In this document: piece by piece, positions 55,579 to 64,000 of the stretch | Numbering within the stretch: the first letter of the stretch is position 1 | How the letters are laid out: every line of letters starts with the position of its first letter | NCBI GenBank assembly: GCA_947683425.1 | Contig: CANTUQ010000119.1 | Coordinates: forward strand, 2,851,001-2,915,000 | Reading direction: 5' to 3' | DNA: 64,000 bases | Source: Excoecaria cochinchinensis | Lineage: Eukaryota > Streptophyta > Magnoliopsida > Malpighiales > Euphorbiaceae | The notes under the pieces: model-generated | The model's input: the letters and a program-made list of their open reading frames with translations, nothing else | What the model was told of the DNA's origin: nothing | The model's database searches: none | Made by a program: the position numbers and the translations under genes

Positions 55579-55797
55579 TTGGTTGCGTGGTCAGATGCAA
55601 AGCATGCGGTTGTGGGACTAGCGAGGGAAGGCGATGGACTGCTGGATTTGTTGGGTGCGATGGCTGCGTGGAGGCGCGATGGGATCGGCGTGCTATGTAG
55701 GGTGCGATGGCGTGGGAGCTGCGTCTGCTGGGCGGCGTCGGAGTTGGGCTGTATGTGTGAAGCTGTTGGTGCGGAGATGCTTGTGCGGCAGTCGTGA
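55579..55797 (+). CDS. GC-rich unrecognised frame inside the hAT element
   Basis: 72 codons beginning MVAWSDAKHAVVGLAREGDG in a block far richer in G and C than its surroundings. A second overlapping frame is open for a similar length, so the openness may be due to composition. Could be a captured gene fragment or first exon of a former transposase. No family recognised. Confidence 0.2.
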   Translation: MVAWSDAKHAVVGLAREGDGLLDLLGAMAAWRRDGIGVLCRVRWRGSCVCWAASELGCMCEAVGAEMLVRQS

Positions 55798-56042
55798 TTT
55801 GCTTACCTTTCTAAAGCCACATAATCATTCAACATTATAATTAATTGTTAAATATTATATTTTAGCTATAATTGAATTTATTTTTTAAAAAGTTAATTTT
55901 TGGCTGGGGATCCCCATCGAGGCGGAGATGGGGGAAATTTCTCGCCGCAATCCTACTAGGGGCGAGGACGGAGAATCCCCGCCCCCCGAGGGATAGTAGG
56001 TAGGAAGCCATTCTCCGCCCCGATATCATCCCTATTGATCCC

Positions 56043-56560
56043 ATTTTATTCTAAGTGGATGTTTAATGCAAACATACTATGAAAAGCTCAAATAATTTTA
56101 AGAAATTCTTATTTTTGGGAAATTGAATTGCAGGACATTGGTCCCTTTTTATAGTTGCAAATGATTTTGAGGAAGTGACTTTTGTCACTAAAGAATTTTC
56201 ATTTGTTTTAATTCCAATTGGTAATTAACTTGTGAATCCATTTATTATGATGATGATATCGTTTTATCAAATCTTTATTTATTTTTTCTAATGAATAAAA
56301 CCTTAGTGAGATTTCTTATTTTTATAATGAAAAATCGATACTCAACTTAAGAGACATAATAAAATACACATACAAACCATACTTTTTTTTTCCTTTAACT
56401 TATATAAACAACATACATAATAAAGCCTGTAAATAATGCCAACATGCATACATATGATCATGCCTTAAAGCCCATTTAAATAATATCAGCATACATAAAA
56501 ACTGTAAACATTTTCATGATGCATTATGGCATTGATGCCTAGAATGGATGCATATGACTT
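56043..56560 (+). other. AT-rich intergenic sequence
   Basis: No gene, transposon end or tandem repeat seen. Confidence 0.45.
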
Positions 56561-57629
56561 TGGGCAAAAAAACTAGTTTATGGACATAAAGAACTGGCTA
56601 GTTGAAATACATCGACTAGCCAATTCTGCCTGCTCAGCCATGGACTATCTAGTTAAGTATGAATTGGCATATGCCCTAGAGCTTTTGGCCAGTTCATTGC
56701 ACAGAACTGGCTAATTAGATTTTCTAGCCTTAAACCCCATTTCAAGCCTCATTGATTTTCTATTATTCCAACTCATCCAATCTGCCATGTAGGGTTCTCA
56801 TAGGCACAATACAGAAATTCCAAAGTACTAAAGGGCAAGGTTTTAACATGTTCAAATCCATGATTTTGAATTTGTTAAGATGAAAGATACAAAAGAATTT
56901 ATCATGCAAATATACAAACATGCTTATATGCATACCATTTACAAATATACATGCATATACAAGAGATATACAATTCAACCTATTCAAAGTAAGGAAACTA
57001 ACAAAAAATAAAAGAGGAGATCACTATATGAATGATCCTAAAATTTTACCTTAAGCTTAATGTTAAGGATGAGGCTTTTCTTTCTTTTTTTCTTTTTAGT
57101 TCTTAATGTCCAAAATCCAAGCTTGTTGGAGGTTTGATTTTAGAGAAATGGGTATGGGATTTTTAGGGTTTCCAAAGGTTGAAGATAACCTAAAAGTCCA
57201 AGGATGTTTGAAAAATGGTTAATATCACCATGTTCTTGCCAACCCTAAACACGTAAAATGTCTAGGTATTTGTACGGTCAAAACATGGACTGGAATGGAT
57301 ATTTTCCTATCCCTATAGTATTTAGGCATATTTTATCTAAATCCTGTTAGAATTAGGATTGTACTAGGAAAACTGGTTAGTTTGGTAAGTGAAAACTGGC
57401 TAGTTTGGTTTGAACTGGGCAATTGGGAAGAATGAAAGAAGAATTTCCAAGCTTGGACAAATAGACTTTAGGAACTGAAGAAACACTTATGATTAAAAGT
57501 TTTATCATCATGGGATTTTCTTCTCGACTAGAGACCCCTCAATTCATAGTGGCTATCCTGCCAAGAAAATAGTGCCATGAGTTCATATCCATTTTTTTAC
57601 AACGGTGCCGAGTCCCATTGTGCTTCATT

Positions 57630-57845
57630 TTCCAACTTCAGGTACGTTTCTCCCTTGGCCAGATGTGATGAATTGTTTTCTCTTTCTTCACTCCCTTGTT
57701 TTGCTTATTTTATGGTGTTTTTCTTGAGGGGTTGCCTTCAGCTTTAGGTACGGTTCCCCTGATCTAGATGTGATAAGTCTCATCAGGTCTTGGTTATGGT
57801 TTCGGGTACATTTCCCTCCTGTCCAAATGTAAGAGAACATTAGAA
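57630..57845 (+). repeat. Three diverged copies of a roughly 80-bp unit
   Basis: TTCAGGTACGTTTCTCCCTT, TTTAGGTACGGTTCCCCTGA and TTCGGGTACATTTCCCTCCT each precede a (CCAGATGTGA)-like segment. They appear to be related units in direct orientation, within the palindrome region. Confidence 0.45.
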
Positions 57846-58312
57846 ACCTATTCTAAAATTGATGTAAAAATTTACCTTATGGAGTGGCTCGATCGTAAAG
57901 CTTATCAGCTTACCCCTAGTTGACAAACCTAGGATCAATTTATTAGTTTCATTGCAAACTTATCAATTTGCCCTTATACTTGGAGTATGCTTGGAGACTA
58001 CTGTAGCATAGAAAGGTTATTGGTTGCCCCCTTATGTTGGATATTGCAACCTATCTGTATTGTGGCTAAGCATGTGACAACACATAGCTTTGTGAAAAGG
58101 TTATCAATTATAGGAGTTTCACTAGTCAACCATGCTTTGACAAAACTTGCCAGTTCCTTTGACTATCCATTGGCCTGTTACATGACCAAACTGGCCAATT
58201 TTCTGACCCCTAACTAGCCAATTTTCTGACCCCTAACTGGCCAATTTTCCTACTCCTAACTGGCTAGTTGATTAACCAAATTGGCCAATTCATTGACCAA
58301 ACTGGCCAGTTG

Positions 58313-60889
58313 TGTAACACCCCCTTCCCATACATAGGCGATCCCATCCGGTAAGGAGTGAGATGCCGTATGAGACAAGGTGTCACCAAGCAAAAACAAA
58401 GCAAACATACATTCATTCATTACATACATACAGAAATACAGGATAATTAAAAACTTAATGGAAAAGAAAGCAAAAGCTGATCATGCATTAATATAACAAA
58501 CCATTACAATAATGTTCTGATCAACTAGCTGATACAAAATAATATTACATATACAAAAATATAGGTACAAAAGCGGAAGCTGATACAAAACTGATACAAC
58601 TGATACACGAGAGTTCAATACAAAAAGAATCATCACTATTACAAAATTAAGCCCTACACTAAACCCTTCTGTGTTGGCTTGACGGCGGCGACTCTCAGAT
58701 CAAAACTTCTTCCGCACCTGCACGGGTAAAAACACCGTGCTAAGCGATAAACGCTTAGTGGGGAAACACACATAATTTATGGACGGCCATTCACAATGGT
58801 CGTCAAGGCATTTCACATTCACAACTCATAATGCAATAGCTTTAACAATACCCATATAGTCATGCTCACAAATTAAAGCCATACATTCGCATCACAATTA
58901 CATATCCATTTCCATATTAATTGAACATATATCCCATCATTATACTCATTCAGATACCACATGTTTATATCCAATTCAGAACAGAGCAATTCAATCAATT
59001 ATTTAATGAACACCTGCTGACTCTAGATAGTGGATAACGAGTGTACTGAAGGTACCTTACGGGTATGAATCGAATACTGAGGGTACCTCACAGGTACAAA
59101 TCAAAAGTCAATTCATTTTATCAAAGCACAATATTTTTATACTGAGGGGATCTTAAACAAGATCCTAATACTGAAGGGTTCGCGAGGAACCAAACGGGGA
59201 CCTGATCGGGGTCCAAACTGAACTGAGGGCTGCAGCTAAAAGACTCTATTAGGCATGCCTAACTATCCACTTACTTGACTCTAGCAGGTTAAAACTCATT
59301 CAAAACCCAATTCAGAACATCGCGAATAATTCATAAAAGGATCATGGTATCATGCATATCAAAGCATATAAAAGTATGACATGCTCATACAGCAGTATAA
59401 ATTCATTCGAAGGAAATACGGAATCCAATATTGAGTTAAACTCCGGGAAATTTCAGAAAATGGGCTGAACGGGGTGACGGGCGAGGTTGGCTGGTCATGA
59501 GGCGTGACTGGCGTCACAAATCGTGACTGGCCTCCTCACAAGGCTGGTCACGAGACGTGACTGAGGGTCACGCCTCGTGACTGGCTCTGTCCTTCGCGGA
59601 TCACGCGGCGTGACTCGCCCCCTTACCTTTCGCTGGTCACGAGTCGTGACTGGGTGTCACGTCTCGTGACTGGCTTCCTTCTTTGGGCTGATCACACGAC
59701 GTGACTGGCTATCGTGACTGCCCTCTCTCAGGCCGGTCACGAGTCGTGACTGGGAGTCACGCCTCGTGACTGCCTTCCTCATGGCCGGTCACGAGTTGTG
59801 ACAGGCAGTCACAGCTCGTGACTGGCTTCTATCTGGCAGGTCACGAGTCGTGACTGGAAGTCACGTCTCGTGACTTGCCTCTCTTCTTGGCTAGTCACGT
59901 GTCACAACCTGGAAAACGGGATTCCTACAGTAACTCGATCCCCAGTTTTCCAGAATTTCCCAGAACAAAGAAAACAATCCAAATTTGATTAAAAGTCATT
60001 CAAACCTGTTCTTACTTTCCAGAAATCCATTTAATCATCAATATGACGTAACAACAACTCAATTCAACAATTAAAACAACCAGATCAAATCAACAGTAAA
60101 CGCATTCAAGCTTCTAAGGAACACAAACCCTAGAATTTACAGTAAGCTCAAAATCACACAAATCATAACAAACAATTCCCAAACCTGGATTCTAAGCTTC
60201 ACTTCACTTAGTCTCACTACTCCCAGCAATCTCCTTGCCTTTGGGATCGCGAGGAGCCTCAGCTAAACTCAAACATTCAACAATGCAACCCTAAGTTAAA
60301 CCTAAACTCAAGGAAGAAGAAGAAGATGAAATAAATGGAAACTAAGATGAGAAATACAGTGACTTACCAACAAAATGCCAAGGGAATGGTTGATTTCCAC
60401 TAACAGTAGCTTAATCCCAAGCTAGGGTTTCAAACTAAGAGCAAAGGAGAAGATGAGTCAAAGAGGAAGAAGAATCGGGAAGAAGAAATGAATTCCTACG
60501 TTTCCCATTTCCTTTTCTCTATTAACTCTTCTTTTTCCTATCCCTACATTTGTCACCTTCCTGTTGGTGGAAACCAACCACTCACACCAAATTAATATGC
60601 ACTACACACACTCAAAGTAATCTCACTTAAATGCACCCTACAATGGTATGAGCAAATGTACACAAACATGTCCCAACTTAAAACACCCTAATATGGTATG
60701 CTCAAGTGCACACAATTATTTCTCAATTAATTAACACACTAATGCCATGTATGCACCCACATACTGACAAAACCCCAAAAACATACATTTTACTAAAATA
60801 CTCTTATGAAATGCCGAACACATGCGAATGCTTACACATACAGACAGACAGACAGGCTCATTCTACTAGGGGGCAAATGGGGTGTGACA
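58313..60889. mobile_element. Solo LTR of a long-LTR gypsy element, TSD AGTTG
   Basis: 2577 bp, beginning TGTAACACCCCC and ending GGGGTGTGACA, flanked by AGTTG at 58308-58312 and 60890-60894. TGTAACACCCC...GGGGTGTTACA ends and a length over 2 kb are typical of Tekay/Del-type chromovirus LTRs. No gag or pol is attached, so it is a solo LTR from LTR-LTR recombination. The shared block GTGCTAAGCGATAA..CGCTTAGTGG at about 58737 recurs at about 62242 in another LTR. Confidence 0.75.
59472..59905. repeat. Minisatellite of palindromic units inside the solo LTR
   Basis: About eight imperfect units of 45-56 bp, each with GGTCACGAGTCGTGACTGG and GTCACGYCTCGTGACTGG plus a variable spacer. TCACGAGTCGTGA is an inverted repeat around its centre and CpG-dense. 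Units differ by substitutions and by spacer length. Confidence 0.85.
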
Positions 60890-61099
60890 AGTTGCATTGA
60901 CCAAATTGGCCAGTTTGCATTGACCAAATTGGCCAGTTTGGTTGACGATTATGGGAAGTAATGGTGTGTCAGGCGCTAATTCCCCATGCTTATCTGATTT
61001 CAAAAATCTGATAATTAATTAGATTTTGGTTTCTTCTTTTTTCCTTCTTTTGGTTTTCTTCTTTTTCTCCATTGCCATTTCTCCCTCTCTTATCCGTAT

Positions 61100-61330
61100 T
61101 TGTTTCTATTTACTGTACCATATAGACCATAGACATATTGCGTGATGCTTTGGACGTTATAAAAGCGGAGGTGTTCCAACCAAGTTGGGACGAGATATGT
61201 TGGACAAAACTCATGATTTGAAAAAAGTAATCCGGCAACAAATGGTAGGGAATCAAGCATGGAAACTCGATTTTAGTGCTCTATAATATGAAGACCTACA
61301 TTTGCCACCTCCGGGGCATAAGGTATGCAC
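61100..61330 (+). pseudogene. Unrecognised coding-like fragment
   Basis: The + strand frame reads RDMLDKTHDLKKVIRQQM, VGNQAWKLDFSAL, stop, YEDLHLPPPGHK, then a GT donor-like site at 61321 (AAG|GTATGC). The sequence looks like a former exon, perhaps of a plant mobile-domain or transposase gene, but this is a guess. It lies within the palindrome array. Confidence 0.3.
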
Positions 61331-61869
61331 TTCAACGTCCATTTTTTTAATTTTTTTTCGAATGCATGTTTCCATATTGGTGTGTTACTATAATTCAGAC
61401 ATGAATAGAATCAATTTAGGTTGATGACGAATTTGGAAACTTTTGCCTCTTTTTGGACCAAACTGACCAAAATTGGCCAGTTTGGATCTTCTAGATTGGC
61501 TAGTTGGGCTCTATTGGCTAAGCCAGTTGGGTTTTGCACCTATAAAAACCTAGATTTTGTTTGGAAAACAAATTAGGAATGAGAAAGATAGGTTTTTGAA
61601 TGAATAAATAAATGAATTAAGAATATAATTAAAGGTTGCTCCGAGTCTATAAAACTGGCTAGTTTTACTACTCCCAACTAGCTAGTTTAAAGGACCATGC
61701 TGGTCAGTTTGGTTTGGAGAACTGGCCAGTTTGATATTGAACTAGCCAATTCTTCTTACCAAACCAGCCAATTTGGTCAACCAAATTGACTAGTTGTAGG
61801 CAGGCAAGAAAACAATACTCCCTAAATCTAGATGCTAAATATTATTGTTCTTTGTGTCTTTGTGTAGAG

Positions 61870-62758
61870 TGTAATGCCCATCCCCGACAGCACTCATAGC
61901 CTCACTACGGCAACCGGAGATGGTCGTCACACACACACAATATGCATCACAAAGCACAAACACATACAATTGAATCTCATACAAAATCCTGAACTAACTA
62001 ATTTCATTTGCATGCAACGGAATCATTTCAAACGCATACTTTATACATACTTTCAACTTGCATTACATATCATGTTCAGCTGTTACATTATATCTCTTTA
62101 CATGCCAAAATTGTTAATTACATTATACATAATACAAAATACCAAAAACCTACACGAAGCAGCGGACCCTAGTGTTGACTAAAAAGATATGGGGCCGTTC
62201 TTGAGTTATGCTTCACTTCAGAACCTACACGGATTAACACCCGTGCTAAGCGATAACGCTTAGTGGAGAAGCAATATACAATATACATATATATATAATA
62301 TACAATCTTTGAGTAATAATAGATACATGCTTTATGTTCATGCCTCATCATATACATGCTTCTTAAACACAACATTGACCAGATTTTGGTGTACATATAG
62401 CATCATTAGGAAGTCATATTCAAATATCACAACATTACATGAAAATCTTATAACGCATCACGTTCACATTTGCTTATCGCATAATATTGACTTTACTCAT
62501 TATTAATTATCGTTCATTATTTACCTTGCTTGCAATTCATAGATGCGGATAACGGGCATCGCATTTGTACTCATAAGTACCACATTTCGCATTTGTATTC
62601 GAAGATACACACTTTCGCATTAGTACCCATAGGTACCGAAATAATCATTAAGATATAAATAATTATGTGAACCCAAGAAAGATTCTATACACATTGGAGA
62701 TTCCAAGTGGAATCAAACGCTTCGGCAGCAGCACTTTGACCCTATAAGTGTAACATCC
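61870..62758 (+). mobile_element. Partial gypsy LTR (Tekay/Del-like), interrupted at 62759
   Basis: Starts TGTAATGCCCATCCCCG. It carries CCCGTGCTAAGCGATAACGC and TTAGTGGAGAAGC near 62240-62275, and runs of GTACYCATAGGTACC-like repeats at 62570-62640, both features shared with the solo LTR at 58313. It is cut by the next LTR. Confidence 0.6.
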
Positions 62759-64000
62759 CGAAAATCACTCTAGTAGTATCGAGCGTAATTAGCGAAGTGA
62801 GTGAGTGTTAATTAGGGTTTACAGATTTGGATTGAATTGAAAATGAGAAAGTAGGGACTTAATTGAAAGAAAGTAAAATAGTTTAGTGACTGATTGGTAA
62901 TATTGCATGATTAGTGTAAGTGGAAGATTAATTAGGTTAATTAAGATTAATTAACCTTAATTGAGCCATAGTGGAGACCAAGTGTTGTCTTGAGGAAGTG
63001 CCACCTAGCTGTGGAATGGTTTGTGGAATGACACCTCATATTGCCATGCATATTTAAGTGTGGGTAGTGGCAAAATCTGTCACTTTGTTCTTCCTTGGAG
63101 TCCGGCCACTTTTCTCTCTTTCTCTCATTTGCATTTCTGCAATTTCTTCTTCTTGCTTCTCTTCTTAACAAGCTTATGTGTTTGTCTTCTTCATCTTCTT
63201 TTCTTTTCTTTTGGAAATTATGTTCAAGGTGTTAATTGTGCTTTGAACACATGTATGTGTATGTGGCTGAAAGTTGGTGAACCAAGTAAGAGAATCAAGG
63301 GTAAAGAGAAGGTCACCTAGTTGTGAAGTGAAGGAGTGCTCTAAGAGGTTGGGATTTATTTGTTTATTGTATGTATTGTATGCATGGTTGATTAGTTTTA
63401 AATTTATATGTACTTGTGTGATAATTGATAAGATGTTATAAATTGAGATGTGTGTTGAAATTGTTGATTGAATAGCCATGAGATTATGACCAAAGTGTGA
63501 ACCCTAGTTTTAGGGGAAAACTCTGCTCAGATTGTTCTTGACCTCTGTGTGATATTTTGGTCATAAATGGAGTTTGAGAACTCCAGATTAAGTAATTATT
63601 GCGCCATTAGAATCATGACACCATACCTATAAAGTCCCAGAAATGACCATGAACTAATTCTGACTCTAAGACCCTTAGAAATGGCTGAAACACAAGTGTC
63701 ACTAATCTGGCGGGTTTAATAGAACAGTATAATTTGTTTAGTTCATATCTCAACTTTTATATGTCCAACTGACCTTATATTTGTCCCATTGGAAACTTAA
63801 CATGTCACACCCCAAAGTGGCCCTAGAAGAATTACAGAGTTTTGTTCGAAAAAGGCAAGTTTATGTGCGAGAGTTCTGTCGCGGGCGCGACAAGTGTCGC
63901 GGGCGCGACAGAGCCCTCCAGCGGTTTTCGAACTTCAGCTACTTGGTACGGGCGTGAGCGTTCTGTCGCGAGCGCGAAAGAGCCCTCTCGCGAGATGTGT
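62759..64000 (+). mobile_element. LTR-type repeat running off the window end
   Basis: Begins TGTAACATCCCGAAAATC immediately after ATAAG, a candidate TSD with its partner outside the window. It contains a CACACCCCAAAGTGGCCC block near 63806 and, at 63880-63990, repeated CpG-rich palindromes (GTCGCGGGCGCGAC). No coding domain was recognised; frames at 63021-63320 are unsupported. It probably inserted into the LTR at 61870. Confidence 0.55.
63876..63990. repeat. Repeated CpG palindrome GTCGCGGGCGCGAC
   Basis: TGTCGCGGGCGCGACA occurs twice in tandem at 63878-63912, then TGTCGCGAGCGCGAAAGAGC at about 63963 and CTCTCGCGAG at the end. Each is followed by AGAGCCCTC. It looks like the start of an array that continues past 64000. 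Confidence 0.8.

Larger units (their letters stand above)
55101..56034 (+). mobile_element. Non-autonomous Ac-like hAT element, 8-bp TSD
   Basis: 934 bp. Ends are imperfect inverted repeats: left TATAGATGATCACGGGGCGG, right complement TAGGGATGATATCGGGGCGG, matching the TAGGGATG start typical of Ac-type hAT elements. Flanks TTGATACC (55093-55100) and TTGATCCC (56035-56042) are an 8-bp TSD with one difference. No transposase domain is present. Confidence 0.8.
56570..61869. repeat. Dispersed array of a 12-bp palindromic motif (AACTGGCCAGTT-like)
   Basis: At least two dozen copies or near-copies of AAMTGGCYAGTT occur, e.g. near 56589, 57403, 58190, 58238, 58303, 60904, 60926, 61469, 61653 and 61723, densest at 58140-58312 and 61650-61790. 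The consensus is self-complementary. The array is interrupted by a solo LTR at 58313-60889, so it predates that insertion. Short repeated binding sites of this type are typical of subterminal regions of CACTA-type DNA transposons, but no CACTA ends were found. Confidence 0.65.

Noticed and set aside
59472..59905. Regularly spaced palindromic repeats resembling a CRISPR array
   Set aside because: Plant nuclear context, imperfect units with variable spacers of low diversity, and location inside an LTR with TSDs. It is a minisatellite.
62169..63479. Open frames of 60-101 codons near the window end
   Set aside because: They overlap LTR features, lie on both strands and lack any domain signature.

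Overview
The window is a repeat-rich stretch of plant nuclear DNA, most likely from a dicot. Evidence for this: split genes with AT-rich introns and canonical GT-AG sites; degenerate Ty1/copia and Ty3/gypsy LTR retrotransposons whose primer-binding sites match plant initiator-Met tRNA (TGGTATCAGAGC-like); a Stowaway-type MITE; and an Ac-like hAT element. No prokaryotic operon, rRNA or tRNA gene was seen. I cannot name the species.

The one host gene I can support is an RCC1-repeat (UVR8/RCC1-like beta-propeller) gene on the + strand. Twelve exons run from 10971 to the stop codon at 52455-52457. All twelve join in a consistent reading frame to give 285 codons plus stop; the N-terminal part lies outside the window or was not recognised. 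The exons total 860 nt inside about 41.5 kb of genome, because four introns (9.3, 9.0, 5.3 and 15.0 kb) have been filled with transposons.

Layout: 1-10405 is a minus-strand copia element (E0, 3' end off the window) interrupted by a + strand copia (E1, 639-5601) and by a 2-kb deleted gypsy element (6080-8098). 10406-12769 holds RCC1 exons A-F. 12999-20922 is a gypsy element containing inverted gypsy fragments, copia E3 (14824-19437) and a truncated minus-strand copia. 21524-21824 is a MITE and 22100-22202 is exon G. 22614-29975 is a pair of inverted repeats (possible MULE or Pack-MULE) enclosing copia E4 (24036-29333). 29985-30720 is a gypsy integrase remnant. Exons H and I follow, then the young copia E5 (31664-36305) and exon J. 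37957-47329 is copia E7, whose 5' LTR was split by copia E6 (38058-43389). A truncated copia (48845-49620) and a deleted gypsy (50690-50910) precede exons K and L. Downstream of the gene lie an Ac-like hAT derivative (55101-56034), an array of a 12-bp palindrome (56.5-61.9 kb) split by a 2.6-kb solo LTR (58313-60889), and two further nested LTRs reaching the end of the window.

Most elements have recognisable target-site duplications (TSDs), so the insertion order can be read directly. Two non-autonomous architectures recur. Copia elements E3 and E5 lack the capsid part of gag but keep protease, integrase, RT and RNase H. Three gypsy derivatives keep gag but have lost pol up to its extreme C-terminus. 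Almost all transposon reading frames are broken; E5 is the most intact, with one frame interrupted by two stop codons.
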